Of a DNA stretch of 23,060 nucleotides, positions 4,798-14,912 are shown piece after piece; position 1 is the stretch's first letter, and every line of letters starts with the position of its first letter. Position numbers and translations under genes: made by a program. This stretch comes from a virus: IMG/VR virus record IMGVR_UViG_3300030451_000383, positions 1 to 23,060 of that record; one strand, written 5' to 3'. The notes below the pieces were generated by a model, which saw nothing but the letters and a program-made list of their open reading frames with translations, was not told where the DNA came from and did no database searches.

Positions 4798-7700
4798 TAG
4801 TCAAATGTGCCTTTTTCTAAATTACGATTGTAAACAGCAGATACTGTTCTAATATATTCTTGGTCAGTAGCATAACCAGCCTTTTTTAATTCTTCTAAAA
4901 ATTCTAAATCACTTGATGCTTCTAAAGCTTTTTTATATCTAGGAGTACCATCATCATATACTCCTGTTTTTAAAAAGTTTATATAACCATCTATATTTTC
5001 TCTAACAGAATTATAACTTCTAAAATTTGCTACTTCATCTACTAAACCTTTTCCATAATCTTCTTTTGTGAGCATTCTTGTACCTTTAAAATCTTCTCCT
5101 TTTCTTACTTTAACTCCAAAAGTATTATTATGCTCTCTAGATAAATCACTCATTCCATATCTACTTTCTACTGCAGCTTGTGCTGCTGCCATTTTTGGAA
5201 ACGGATGCCCACTATCTTTTAATATTAAATACATATCTCTAACAAAATCATCAGGGTTTTTGTTTACCATAGCATTATGAGTATGCTCCCCTTTTTCATT
5301 AAATTGTTTTTCTAATTGAGTTTTAGAATTACTTAATAAATCATTTATAGTAGTACCAAAAGAATCAACAGGTCCACCTTCATCAAAATTTACTTTAGGT
5401 TTATATTCATACTGACCCATATATTGTGTAAATTGTTTTGTTGGTTTTGATGCTTCAGAAGGATTTAATCCTGTAGTTTTTATACTTTTAAATATGTCAT
5501 TTAAAATTTTGTTAACTCCTCCTGTCGCAAAACCTAATCTATTTGCATCTTGAAAATATGTATTACCTGTAATAGGATTTTGTCTATCTATAGGGTCTTC
5601 TTCAACATTTAAAACTCTACCACCTGTTTTTTTCTGTTGTCTTTTTTCTTCTATATCTTTTTTAGTTTTTTCTTTTACACTTTCTGTATACATTTCAAAA
5701 GCACTCATATCTTCTTTAAAAATTTTATAAGTATTTTCATCATACATAACAGGTAAATCTGATAATGCTCTATCTATTCTATAAATATCAGGCATAAGCT
5801 CTCTATAAACTTTGTTATCATCTCTTTCCATCATTTTTAGTTTCATATTATCTGATATACGCAATGGGTTATATCTTTTTTGTCTTATGAAAGCTCTTTC
5901 TGTTTTACTAATATTACTATCATACATTAATTTTGCAGTATTTAATCCTAAAAAATCTGCAGATTGATTAAATTTAGCATATTTTACATAATTTTTATAG
6001 TTTAACATATTAACATCAATATAATTATCTATAAATTTTTCATATTCTAATACTTCTCCAATACCATTATTAATATTATTAGCATGTTGACTTTTCATTT
6101 TTTTGTAGTCATTACTTTTAAATTGATGAATATTTTCTAAATATTCTTTATTCATTGGAGACATTCCCCACCCAGTAGTAAACTTCATAAATTGGTCTAA
6201 CTCATAAATGTCTTGTTTATAGTATGTTTGGTCTTTACCAAAGGTTTTTGTGTAATCAAAAAATCTATCTACTGAACCGGGTAATAAAGTTTCTGTCATT
6301 AATTTACCAAAAAGAATAGGAGAATTATAAAGTTTATTTGTTGTAGGGTTTCCATAATCTACGTATTCATATCTATCACCCATAAAATTAAAACTCATAT
6401 TACCACCAGTTTTAGTTTTACCATTTGAAAATAAAAAATCTGATAAAGGTTCTTGAATCATAGATTCTCCTAAGAAAGGACTAACTGCTTCTCTAAATAA
6501 ATTATCTAATAAAGCTGTACTAAAATCTTCATTATTTATTTCATTATTAAAAAATTCATTACCTATTAACTTTACAACTTTTTTAGGATAATCATAAGCA
6601 TCCCAAGAACTTAAATTTCCTATCATAGGAGTTCCATCTTCAGCAACTGTTATTGCTATTTTAGAATTTCTCATATAATCTGGTAAGAAATCTTTGTAAG
6701 CTTCTGTTTCAGCATCAGATAAACCTGACATAGCTTGACTTGTTTTTTCAATAGCTGCTGCTCCTGTTCCTGCTACTGCTGTAAAAGAACCTAATCTTAA
6801 ACCACCTCTTTTTAAATATTCATTAGCAGCTTGATTATGTCCTAAACTTCTTAGTCTTGAAAATTCTTGAAATTCTCTTCTTGCTTGCATAATACTTCCG
6901 TAAGATATTCTTACAGATTCTGACATAAAAGAAAAGAATCTTCCCATAAATGGAACAGCTCTAACTTCTTTAAAAAATTCAGGAACTAAATCATAATTAG
7001 GTAAAGTATTTCTAACTATTCTAGCTGCTTCTTCTTCAATTTGTGTTGGAGATTTTTTTAATGCTTCTGGTAATGCATCATTTATTTTTTTAAGATTTTG
7101 TTCTTCTCTAATAAACATATTTATTTTAAAGAAGTCATCCTCTGCTATATAAGCATTTTGTGCTTTAGCAGATAATTTTTTTAAACCTATTTTTTCTGCT
7201 GCCCAATCTAAATTACCTAAAATAAAACCTTTTGGTTTTGTAGCTAAATCTCCAGCTAATGCTTGTAAATCTCTAGCAACTACTCCTTTATTTAATAAAC
7301 CTAATTCAGATAATCTTTCATGAAATTTTTGAGCATCTTTATTGTTTTTTGTTCTAGACCTTAAAATCTTTATAATTTCTCTAGTTTGTTTTACATCAAA
7401 AACATTTATACCATTTGCTAATGACATTTGAACACCACCAGTCATATTCTTTACATGAGTTGTGTGAGACCAAATAGTTTTTGCTTTTTGAGAAATTCCT
7501 TTTAATTTCATTAAATTAGTATATAATCCACCAAGGTATTTAGCATTCATTAAATTTTGTGTTAAACCTTTGTGACCATTAAAATAAGAAAGCATTTCTG
7601 GAGATGTATATTTTCCTGACAATGGACCAAAACCTTCTGGTATTACTTCTGTAAAAATTCCTTGTTGTTTTCTTCTAATATAAATACCTATACCATCTTG

Positions 7701-9623
7701 AAAAGCACCATCATAAAATTTAGCATCTTCTAAAAGTTTTGATAATTTAGTAGTTGAATGAATTATAGCTTCTGTAGGGTCATCTATTTCACCAAGTAAT
7801 TCTCTTATTGGTTTTGGTATTTGCTTTTTATTTTTTAATATTTCTCTTCTAACTCTGTCAAAACTTTCTAAATTAGCTGTAAAAGTTTCTTTTTTACCTA
7901 TCTCTTCAAAACTATTCATAACAGCTTTAGTTTCTAATAATAACTCATCAGGAGTTATATTAGGATTTTGTAGTTTAAGTTGAGATTCTATATATTCTTC
8001 TGCTCTTTTCTTTACATCATTAGTAGGTTTATAATTACCATCTTCAAAAGCTTTGTAAGACCTTCTAACATAAAAACCTAAATTATCAGCAAATATTTTT
8101 TTCATTTCAGGACTAATATAATTAGTTCCCATAAGCATTTTAGTTAAATCATCTTGATACTCTCTAGCTTTTAAAACATATTCTCTTAGTTCTTTTGGTA
8201 ATTTATTTAATTCTTTTTTAAACTGTGCAGATTGAGTTCTTCCTAAACTAATTTTACCACCTGTAATTATCGTAGGACTTCTAAAATCTGTAAATAAAAC
8301 ATAGTTTATTTGTTTTTTAATATCATCAGAAGATTTACCAGTTCTTTTAACAATATCATCAATAGTAGACTCAAGATTAAAAGCTATATTAGCTACTGTA
8401 TCTGAATGCATTTCTTTACGATTTTCTGCTCTTAAAAATCTTTCAAATAATTTATTGCTTCTAGCTCCTCTAGAAGTAAACATTTTTTTTCTAATAGTTT
8501 CAAGTGACCTTACTAATCTATTTTGTGCAAATTGTGGAGATATATTAAACAAACTAAATTTACTAGGAATAAAAGCTTCTATGTCTCCTTCTCCAGTTAC
8601 AACAGGTTCATTTTTATATTCTTTATTTTTTCTATTTTTAGTTTCTTCAAATTTTCTATTTTGTTTTGCTACTCTTAATTGAGCAGCATTTTCATTGCTT
8701 GAACTTCTAATTGCATTTAAAAATCTTTCTTGAATTTCTTTAGGTTGATTTTTAAGCTTATCTAAATTTTCTATAAAACTTTTTTTAAATCTTGAAGCAA
8801 AATCTACAGCTTTACCTGTTAAATTAAATTTTCTATTTAGAATACCTAGACCATGTCCTGCCCCTATCATTCCACCAGTAAATAATAATCCTTCTGCTAA
8901 CATATTCATTCTATCATTTAATCTATCTTTTTGAACAGATTGACCCTCTGGTAATTCTAAATATTCTTGTATATCTTCTAACATACCATCATTTTCTGGA
9001 AGAACAGCTCCTATTATTGGAGCAATATTTATTAATGCTGGAGTGCCTTCAATATCAAACATTGTTTGAACAGCAGTTTCACCTGCTATTACTTGTCTTC
9101 CAACATCTCTATTAAATATTTTTTTAAAACCTTTTTTTGATTTAGTTGCTTTTTCAGCTTTATCAAAATATTTAACACCTTTTAAAGCTTTATCTATTCC
9201 TTTAAAACCAACTACTAAATTAACAATGTCATTTGTAAATTCACCTGCTGCTGTTTCCATTTCAACTACAGAGCTGTTTAATCCATATCTTTTTTTTCTT
9301 TTTATTATTCCTTCACCATGCATAGCAACTAAAAATTCATTCAGAGCATCTTCTTGTACTTGTCTTTTTTCTTTTCTTTCAGGAGTTTCTGGTCCAGCTA
9401 CTCCATCTACTACCATTCTACCTATATCCATAGCATTATTTAAAGTAGTAGTTTGAGTTCTAGCTATAAATTTTTTAAATTTTCTTGTAGGTGTAGGTAA
9501 TATACTTTCGTATAAAGACATTTGAAGATTTGTAGGATTGTATCTTACAAAATTATAAAGATAATCAGGAACATATTTATTTTCCTGAAATTCATTTTTA
9601 TCTTCGTTTGAATTATCTGACAT
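4797..9623 (-). CDS. Giant internal virion / DNA-ejection protein with C-terminal glucosaminidase domain
   Basis: A 1608-residue protein, the largest in the window. Most of it (about 1-1330) is helical, Lys/Glu/Asn-rich and without a recognisable enzyme; one Gly-rich hydrophobic patch (near residue 250, LLFTGGMIGAGHGLGIL) could meet membrane. Residues about 1458-1608 form a FlgJ-like N-acetylglucosaminidase domain (GH73 type): AAAQAAVESRYG with candidate catalytic Glu1486, then NNTFGVK, and a YNRNL end. This suggests local peptidoglycan cutting at genome entry, as T7 gp16 does with its transglycosylase, although in gp16 the enzyme is N-terminal. Three GG-x-V motifs (TGGRV 1333-1337, FATGGV 1365-1370, FDEGGPV 1413-1419) sit in the linker just before the hydrolase. 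It starts directly after the previous stop (TAAATG) and overlaps the holin candidate by 1 nt. It may double as lysis enzyme, because no separate endolysin is visible. Confidence 0.85.
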   Translation of the reverse strand: MSDNSNEDKNEFQENKYVPDYLYNFVRYNPTNLQMSLYESILPTPTRKFKKFIARTQTTTLNNAMDIGRMVVDGVAGPETPERKEKRQVQEDALNEFLVAMHGEGIIKRKKRYGLNSSVVEMETAAGEFTNDIVNLVVGFKGIDKALKGVKYFDKAEKATKSKKGFKKIFNRDVGRQVIAGETAVQTMFDIEGTPALINIAPIIGAVLPENDGMLEDIQEYLELPEGQSVQKDRLNDRMNMLAEGLLFTGGMIGAGHGLGILNRKFNLTGKAVDFASRFKKSFIENLDKLKNQPKEIQERFLNAIRSSSNENAAQLRVAKQNRKFEETKNRKNKEYKNEPVVTGEGDIEAFIPSKFSLFNISPQFAQNRLVRSLETIRKKMFTSRGARSNKLFERFLRAENRKEMHSDTVANIAFNLESTIDDIVKRTGKSSDDIKKQINYVLFTDFRSPTIITGGKISLGRTQSAQFKKELNKLPKELREYVLKAREYQDDLTKMLMGTNYISPEMKKIFADNLGFYVRRSYKAFEDGNYKPTNDVKKRAEEYIESQLKLQNPNITPDELLLETKAVMNSFEEIGKKETFTANLESFDRVRREILKNKKQIPKPIRELLGEIDDPTEAIIHSTTKLSKLLEDAKFYDGAFQDGIGIYIRRKQQGIFTEVIPEGFGPLSGKYTSPEMLSYFNGHKGLTQNLMNAKYLGGLYTNLMKLKGISQKAKTIWSHTTHVKNMTGGVQMSLANGINVFDVKQTREIIKILRSRTKNNKDAQKFHERLSELGLLNKGVVARDLQALAGDLATKPKGFILGNLDWAAEKIGLKKLSAKAQNAYIAEDDFFKINMFIREEQNLKKINDALPEALKKSPTQIEEEAARIVRNTLPNYDLVPEFFKEVRAVPFMGRFFSFMSESVRISYGSIMQARREFQEFSRLRSLGHNQAANEYLKRGGLRLGSFTAVAGTGAAAIEKTSQAMSGLSDAETEAYKDFLPDYMRNSKIAITVAEDGTPMIGNLSSWDAYDYPKKVVKLIGNEFFNNEINNEDFSTALLDNLFREAVSPFLGESMIQEPLSDFLFSNGKTKTGGNMSFNFMGDRYEYVDYGNPTTNKLYNSPILFGKLMTETLLPGSVDRFFDYTKTFGKDQTYYKQDIYELDQFMKFTTGWGMSPMNKEYLENIHQFKSNDYKKMKSQHANNINNGIGEVLEYEKFIDNYIDVNMLNYKNYVKYAKFNQSADFLGLNTAKLMYDSNISKTERAFIRQKRYNPLRISDNMKLKMMERDDNKVYRELMPDIYRIDRALSDLPVMYDENTYKIFKEDMSAFEMYTESVKEKTKKDIEEKRQQKKTGGRVLNVEEDPIDRQNPITGNTYFQDANRLGFATGGVNKILNDIFKSIKTTGLNPSEASKPTKQFTQYMGQYEYKPKVNFDEGGPVDSFGTTINDLLSNSKTQLEKQFNEKGEHTHNAMVNKNPDDFVRDMYLILKDSGHPFPKMAAAQAAVESRYGMSDLSREHNNTFGVKVRKGEDFKGTRMLTKEDYGKGLVDEVANFRSYNSVRENIDGYINFLKTGVYDDGTPRYKKALEASSDLEFLEELKKAGYATDQEYIRTVSAVYNRNLEKGTFD

Positions 9624-10958
9624 TTAATTGCCCATTACTTGTTCTATCATATCTCTAATAGCTGCAGCTTTATTTTTAAAATATAATTTTTCAGCATTGG
9701 CACGGTCATCAGGGTCAAATGCATTAATATAATCATCATTCTGCATAAGATAGTCTGCATCTGCCGAAGATGTTGATATAACTTGTATTATAGCTTTGTC
9801 AATAGTGTCTATTTCATATGCTTTTAATTCTGTTTCTAATCTTTTAATATTTCTTTGATTTGCATCAGGGTCTTGCATTGCATCTTGATATTGATATAAA
9901 ATATTTAAATATTCATTTGTTCGTTTACTTCCTATACCAAGACTTAATGCAGCATAATTATTTCTTTTTCTTATGTAATGTTTATATGATTCTGTTCCAA
10001 CTTTAGGTCTATTAGTTTCATCAATTCCCTCTACATTATCATACATATTATAAGCTCTTTGTAATTTATCTTTTTCTAAATCAAAGTCTGTAGTTTCAAT
10101 AACAACATGGTCTTTTAGTTCTCCACGAGTCATTGTTCCTTTTGGTAAAGTTTGTATTAAACTTAGTCTTATTTCCTCAGGTAAACTTTGATTCATTAAT
10201 ATAGCTTCTTTCATTTCTCCTGTAGTCATAACAAATTCATTAGGATTTCTAAATAATGCAATTTCATCTCGTGGTTTAATTTCATCAGGGTCTACTAAAT
10301 ATCCAAAAGTTCCTCTATTTGCTACCTTTCTTCTGTCTTCTAATGTAGGAGCAGTTGGGTCAACTTTTTTACGACCTTCTGTTATTCTATTCCAACCAGC
10401 ATGTACTAAACTTCTATTTTTAGGAGCATTAATTTCTTCTGCTCTTTGATTATAATAATCATTAAATGGTTGATAAAATTGTTCTTTAGTCATTTTAACA
10501 TCAAAGTTTCCTGTATTAACTTTTTTTGTATGATTGTTTAATAAAGCTGTAGCGTAATCTTCTATTTCTTTATTTCTATCAGCTATTTCACTCTCTAAAG
10601 CAGTTTTTATATTAAAGTCAGGATGCATTTCATTATACTTTGCTAATGCTTGTTTTTTAAAATAATTTGAATCGCCTTTATAAGCTTTTTCTGTAGCTAT
10701 TAAATCTTGATAAGCTTCCCACTTTTGATTCATTCCACCTAAATCAAATACTCTTTCTCTATCTAAACTTTTTAAATTTTTTTGAACTTTTTGTTGCATT
10801 TGAAATTCTTTCATACCAAATAAAGTTTGTGCTAATAAAATATTTCTTAAAGATTTTGTATCTCTATTATTACTTTGACTCCAAGCATTTGCTATATCAT
10901 ACCAACTACTTTTTTGATTATTTGATTTATCTAACAAATTTTTTAAAATATCAGCCAT
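9624..10958 (-). CDS. Putative internal virion protein, helical, 444 residues
   Basis: A hydrophilic, mostly helical protein without signal peptide or TM. The N-terminal region (about 15-75) is Gln/Asn-rich (WSQSNNRD, MQQKVQKN), and the remainder is rich in charged residues and Tyr. I do not recognise a family. It lies between a 198-residue conserved-type phage protein and the giant glucosaminidase-bearing virion protein, and abuts the latter with no gap, so it most likely belongs to the inner core or ejection apparatus, as T7 gp15 does before gp16. That parallel is positional only. The start is supported by AAGGAGA 6 nt upstream, encoded in the last codons of the preceding gene. Confidence 0.72.
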   Translation of the reverse strand: MADILKNLLDKSNNQKSSWYDIANAWSQSNNRDTKSLRNILLAQTLFGMKEFQMQQKVQKNLKSLDRERVFDLGGMNQKWEAYQDLIATEKAYKGDSNYFKKQALAKYNEMHPDFNIKTALESEIADRNKEIEDYATALLNNHTKKVNTGNFDVKMTKEQFYQPFNDYYNQRAEEINAPKNRSLVHAGWNRITEGRKKVDPTAPTLEDRRKVANRGTFGYLVDPDEIKPRDEIALFRNPNEFVMTTGEMKEAILMNQSLPEEIRLSLIQTLPKGTMTRGELKDHVVIETTDFDLEKDKLQRAYNMYDNVEGIDETNRPKVGTESYKHYIRKRNNYAALSLGIGSKRTNEYLNILYQYQDAMQDPDANQRNIKRLETELKAYEIDTIDKAIIQVISTSSADADYLMQNDDYINAFDPDDRANAEKLYFKNKAAAIRDMIEQVMGN

Positions 10959-10960
10959 GT

Positions 10961-11557
10961 TTATTCTCCTTTACTTAATAAACTATTACTTCCTACTTCT
11001 TCTACTTTTTCTAAAAGACTAGGTTGTATTTCAGTTTGTTCAATTACTTCTCTAACATCTTCAGGAACAGATTGTGGACTAACTCGCTGTACTGCTTTTT
11101 TTCTTATTTGGTCTAATGCACCTATTTCTTGTTCTATTTTTTCTACAGCTTTATCGCCCATCATTTCTTCAACATCATCATCATCAACAGAATCTAATTT
11201 ATATTTTATTTCTGCTTTTTCACAAAGAGCCATAATCATATACATAGTCGGTTCCATTAATAATGTCATTAAATCAGGATTCCATTTACCTTCTAAAAAT
11301 CCTTGATATAAAATTATAGAAGCAATATCTATAACACTAACTCCTTTTGTTATATTTATTAGTACATTTGCAGTAGTTTCAGGCTGTGTTAAAATTTCAA
11401 AAGTATATAACATAGCTTCTTTAGGATTACTAAACTCTGCAGGTTTTTCCCAGTTATATGGTTGCTCTGGAGAGTTAGTAAGACTTTGACCCGGAATAGG
11501 TCTTCCTGTATCTAAACTTTGTTGCATAAATTCTATTGCATTTCTTGATGTTGCCAT
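10961..11557 (-). CDS. Conserved-type phage structural protein, 198 residues, unknown role
   Basis: A soluble acidic protein whose N-terminus carries RPIPGQSLTN followed by a Pro- and aromatic-rich PYNWEKPAEF segment (about 18-43). That arrangement looks familiar from marine phage proteins, but I cannot name a function. A hydrophobic helical middle (about 60-115) is followed by an Asp-rich stretch (DDDDVEEMM, near 125) and a helical C-terminus. It ends in K-G-E-stop, where the codons themselves form the AAGGAGA ribosome-binding site of the next gene. A TAGGAG precedes its own ATG. Neighbours suggest a virion inner component or a chaperone for one. Confidence 0.68.
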   Translation of the reverse strand: MATSRNAIEFMQQSLDTGRPIPGQSLTNSPEQPYNWEKPAEFSNPKEAMLYTFEILTQPETTANVLINITKGVSVIDIASIILYQGFLEGKWNPDLMTLLMEPTMYMIMALCEKAEIKYKLDSVDDDDVEEMMGDKAVEKIEQEIGALDQIRKKAVQRVSPQSVPEDVREVIEQTEIQPSLLEKVEEVGSNSLLSKGE

Positions 11558-11565
11558 TATTTCTC

Positions 11566-12567
11566 CTATCCGTATAATCCTGCTAAATGATTAGGTGTTC
11601 CTACACCATAAACACTTTGGTTAGCCATTTGTGTTATGTTATTAAAATTTGGTACTCCTGTAACATTAGCCATCATTGGTCCTACTTCTTGTAGATAAGC
11701 TCCCTGTGCTTGTACTAATGGAGGAGCTGGTACAATACCCATTCTTGTTCCTCCTTCTGGTTCATCTTGAAATTGTGACATAATCATTCCAGTACCTACT
11801 CCTGCTATTGTATCTGGAACAACAGTTGAGTCTGGTCCTACAAAATAATCTTTTATATTAGTAGCTATTGATTTTTCAGCAGGTACTGTAGCTTCAACTC
11901 CTTGAGTAGGAAATATGTTACTTTGTGTACCAAGACCACCAGTTGCACCTTCTCCAAATCCATCTGTTTCTACTTTTGGAAAATCTACTTTTGGACCACT
12001 TCCTTCAGCAAAGCCTTTGTTTTTTTCTAAAAGATTTAAATTCTCTGTTACTTCTGGTACAGTTTGGTCTAATATATTACTTTCAGTAGTTTCAACCAAT
12101 GCATCAGTAATAGTAGAAGATGGAGTAGTATTACCAATTATTGCTGAAGAATCTAAAGCTGCATAAGCATTATTAGCTGCATCTACATTTGTAGGAGATG
12201 TTTCAATTAAAGTTGATACTTTTTTTGATAAAGCATCTGTTCCTTTAGCAACTTCAGAAATTTCTGCTGAAGAAAGAGCTGCTTCTGTTCCTATAGTGCC
12301 ACCACCACCTCCACCTGTTACTAAAGTTCCTGATTGCACTCCAAAACCTCCACCAGCTCCTACAGCACTTTCAGCAGCAACAGTAGTTTCTGCAGCAGCA
12401 GTACTGGCTTTACCAAAAGTACTACCAAACCAATTACTTAATCCTTTAGCAACAGCACCCATGGCAAAGTATAAACCTACCATACCTACAATTCTACCTA
12501 TCTTAGAGCTAAAAAGTTTCTTTACTCCTTTTTTAATTTTTCTACCTATTTTTCTTAATTTACCCAT
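11566..12567 (-). CDS. Putative internal virion protein with cationic amphipathic N-terminus, 333 residues
   Basis: The start is taken at the ATG at 12567 (MGKLRKIGRKIKKGVKK). A further upstream in-frame ATG (12618) would place 17 codons inside the previous gene, whereas this one has GGAGGAG about 11 nt upstream and lies 4 nt after the previous stop. The N-terminal ~20 residues are strongly basic and amphipathic, followed by a hydrophobic segment (about 23-42, IGRIVGMVGLYFAMGAVAKGL). The remainder is low-complexity Ala/Gly/Ser/Thr-rich sequence with a glycine run (GGGGGG). A membrane-active N-terminus on a small protein encoded before the large core proteins is reminiscent of T7 gp14, which forms the outer-membrane part of the ejection conduit. 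Functional assignment is inference. Confidence 0.7.
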   Translation of the reverse strand: MGKLRKIGRKIKKGVKKLFSSKIGRIVGMVGLYFAMGAVAKGLSNWFGSTFGKASTAAAETTVAAESAVGAGGGFGVQSGTLVTGGGGGGTIGTEAALSSAEISEVAKGTDALSKKVSTLIETSPTNVDAANNAYAALDSSAIIGNTTPSSTITDALVETTESNILDQTVPEVTENLNLLEKNKGFAEGSGPKVDFPKVETDGFGEGATGGLGTQSNIFPTQGVEATVPAEKSIATNIKDYFVGPDSTVVPDTIAGVGTGMIMSQFQDEPEGGTRMGIVPAPPLVQAQGAYLQEVGPMMANVTGVPNFNNITQMANQSVYGVGTPNHLAGLYG

Positions 12568-12571
12568 ATTT

Positions 12572-14662
12572 TTAATAATCTCCTCCACCAGTAAATCCTC
12601 CGTAGCCTCCATAACCACTTGTAAAAGAGTTACTTAGTGTACTTACTAATGTTGTTAAATAATTATCAAATGTTTTACCAGCACTACCTTCATTACCAAT
12701 AGCTGTTGAAACTATTTGAGCCATTCTGTTTTGTTCGTTTTCATATGCTCTGAAATCAAAGTCTGCTTGGTCTCTTAGTTCTTGCCATAAAAAAGCCATA
12801 GATTGCATAGTCATACCAAAAGCATTTTGTGCGTTTTGTGCATTAATTTGATTTTGAGCAGCACTATTAATTGTATTAGCTTGTCTTCTCCATTGAACAT
12901 TAGAAGCTTCAACTGCTGCAGCATTTTGTGCATTCCATTGATTTCTTGCAAAGTCCTGTTGAGAATTAAATTGGTCAACCTGTGTAGCAAGTTGTGCATT
13001 AAACTTTTCTAAATCAGCATCTCTATTAGCTCTTCTAGCTTCTGCAGCATTTAATTGAGTAGCATTAAATTGTTTCATTGCATTTTGTTGACTAGCGTTA
13101 TACTGGCTCATTTGTGCATTAAGACTTGCCATAAACTGTTGAGTTTGATTTGTACTAGCAGAATTAAATTGTCTTGCAGCATTATCAGCAGCTTGATTGC
13201 TTAAAATTCTTTGTTGATTTTGTTGAGCTTTTAATACAGTAGATTGTTGTCTATTGTTTAAGTTAGCCATATCTGTTTGTAAGAATGCTTGAGCATTTTG
13301 TATTTGACTCTTTTGATAAAAATCAGCTTCAGCTAAATTAGCTTGAGACATAAGTAAAGCATCTTGTACTACTCCTTGTTGTTCAAAATTAGCATTCTGC
13401 ATTCCTACGCTTTGTAAAAACTTACTATTAGCTAATTCTCTTTGTTGGTCAGCATTAAATTGAGCCATATCTAATTGAAATACATTACTAGCATTTTGTA
13501 GTGTTACTTGTTGTTGTCTTTGTGCATTTGCTTCAGCAACTTGTGCTTCTATACTTCTTTGTTGACTTACGCTTTGTTGTATAGCTTGAGCATTACTTTG
13601 AGCTAAAGGTACTGCACTTTGTATAATAGCATTAAATAAATTATCTCTACCAACACTAGAAGCAGTTAAACCTCTTTGTGCTAACATAGCTTCTACACTA
13701 GCAACAGCAGGTTTAGCCCATGTAGGTATTTCACCATTTTCCATACCACTTAAAAGACTATCCATTTGATTAGATACTAATGCTTCTTCAGGTAGTCCAG
13801 CTATTATACCTCTTTCTTGTTCTGTAAATTGTGTAAGTTTATCTTCTAAAGCTTCAGGATTATTACCTAATTCAGCAATAGCATTTTCAGGTAATCCTGC
13901 ATTTCTTAATTGTTTTTTAGCTCTTGTTACTCTAGCTAAATCACTTCCAGCATTTCTAGCTGCTTCTGCTTTTGCTTCAGGACTTAATGTTCCTACTACT
14001 CTTTCAGCTAATGCACCATCTGGTATATCTACTGTAGCTGTTTTTATTGGGTCTACTCTATCTACTCCAGCAGCTTTAGCCAACATATCATCAGTAGTTT
14101 GAGTTTGTGCTACACCTACTTGTGCATCTTCACTTACTTGTTTTGCTGTAAAGGTATCTGTTGTTACTCCAGTTGTTCTACCTTCAGAAGCTACACCACC
14201 TGTTGTAACAGTTTCTGGAGTTACTGGTTTTGCTTCATCGGCTGTTGCTTTAGTATTAGGGTCTTGTGTTACAACAGTATCAGGTTTAATATTTTCATCT
14301 ACTTTAGTCCCACCTTCTGTACTAACATCTGCTATTACAGCACTATCAGGAACTTGACCAGAAGCACCTTCTTGTATTCTTGCTGCACTTTCTGATATTC
14401 TATCTGTTCTTTGTTGAGATGCTGTAGTATCTTGATTTTTACCAAATCCAACAGTCATTTGAGGTGTAGCTGCTTCAGGATTTTCAAGATTTACTGTTTG
14501 TTCAACATTAAACTCTTCATCTTTTATATCAGGTCCATCATCTTCTTTCATTTTTTTTACCATATTACCTTCTTGATAACTTACTCTACCACCTGTACTC
14601 ATATCTACTCTACCACCTGTAGTATATTTTTGTTTATATTTTTTCTTTTTGTTTTTTGCCAT
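12572..14662 (-). CDS. Gln/Asn/Ala-rich helical virion protein with N-terminal TGGRV repeats
   Basis: A 696-residue protein in three parts. The first ~40 residues are very basic and carry TGGRV twice (15-19 and 23-27). Residues about 40-330 are Thr/Ala/Glu-rich and low in complexity. Residues about 330-610 are an extended Gln/Asn/Ala-rich helix with recurring Q-F/L-N-A-x-Q spacing (for example QFNATQLNAAEA), probably a long coiled coil or alpha-helical bundle. The C-terminus turns Gly/Tyr-rich (YGGYGGFTGGGDY). The GGA GGA GAT ending provides the ribosome-binding site of the next gene. Such long polar helices fit internal core or ejection proteins that leave the virion unfolded. No family recognised. 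The start has GAGGT upstream and is 1 nt after the previous stop. Confidence 0.75.
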   Translation of the reverse strand: MAKNKKKKYKQKYTTGGRVDMSTGGRVSYQEGNMVKKMKEDDGPDIKDEEFNVEQTVNLENPEAATPQMTVGFGKNQDTTASQQRTDRISESAARIQEGASGQVPDSAVIADVSTEGGTKVDENIKPDTVVTQDPNTKATADEAKPVTPETVTTGGVASEGRTTGVTTDTFTAKQVSEDAQVGVAQTQTTDDMLAKAAGVDRVDPIKTATVDIPDGALAERVVGTLSPEAKAEAARNAGSDLARVTRAKKQLRNAGLPENAIAELGNNPEALEDKLTQFTEQERGIIAGLPEEALVSNQMDSLLSGMENGEIPTWAKPAVASVEAMLAQRGLTASSVGRDNLFNAIIQSAVPLAQSNAQAIQQSVSQQRSIEAQVAEANAQRQQQVTLQNASNVFQLDMAQFNADQQRELANSKFLQSVGMQNANFEQQGVVQDALLMSQANLAEADFYQKSQIQNAQAFLQTDMANLNNRQQSTVLKAQQNQQRILSNQAADNAARQFNSASTNQTQQFMASLNAQMSQYNASQQNAMKQFNATQLNAAEARRANRDADLEKFNAQLATQVDQFNSQQDFARNQWNAQNAAAVEASNVQWRRQANTINSAAQNQINAQNAQNAFGMTMQSMAFLWQELRDQADFDFRAYENEQNRMAQIVSTAIGNEGSAGKTFDNYLTTLVSTLSNSFTSGYGGYGGFTGGGDY

Positions 14663-14663
14663 T

Positions 14664-14906
14664 TTACTTTACCTCAAAGAGTTTGTCAACCTTTTCATGT
14701 AATTTTTCTAATCTATCCATTAGGATATTCATATCATCTTTTACTTCTTGTTTAGTAACATAATCTTTTGCAATTTCTTCACGAGTTTTGTTTAAAAGTA
14801 TGTCTATTCTTTTTGCTTCTGTTTCGTTTTTACGAATGCCATAAAGCACCGGAGCTAACACCAAAGTTATAAAGATGTTCCAAAATAAATAAGGTGTTAA
14901 TTCCAT
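14664..14906 (-). CDS. Small protein with N-terminal TM and coiled coil, holin-like
   Basis: An 80-residue protein: one hydrophobic segment (about 5-24, PYLFWNIFITLVLAPVLYGI), then a charged helix with heptad spacing (about 28-80, including MNILMDRLEKLHEKVDKLF) typical of a coiled coil. This layout resembles XhlA/UviB-type phage membrane proteins associated with lysis, though an adaptor or anchor role is equally possible. It sits well away from the other membrane genes, between the fibre-proximal gene and the internal virion proteins. GAGGTAAAG at its end is the ribosome-binding site for the next gene. Confidence 0.68.
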   Translation of the reverse strand: MELTPYLFWNIFITLVLAPVLYGIRKNETEAKRIDILLNKTREEIAKDYVTKQEVKDDMNILMDRLEKLHEKVDKLFEVK

Positions 14907-14912
14907 AGCTTA

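Noticed and set aside
11566-12618. Longer 350-residue version of the internal virion protein
   Set aside because: The extra 17 codons lie inside the preceding gene without a ribosome-binding site; the ATG at 12567 has GGAGGAG upstream and starts the basic amphipathic N-terminus.
14099-14395. Cys-rich plus-strand ORF opposite the 696-residue gene
   Set aside because: Low-complexity Cys/Ser/Tyr translation is what the antisense of a Gln/Ala/Thr-rich gene gives; there is no ribosome-binding site or recognisable domain.
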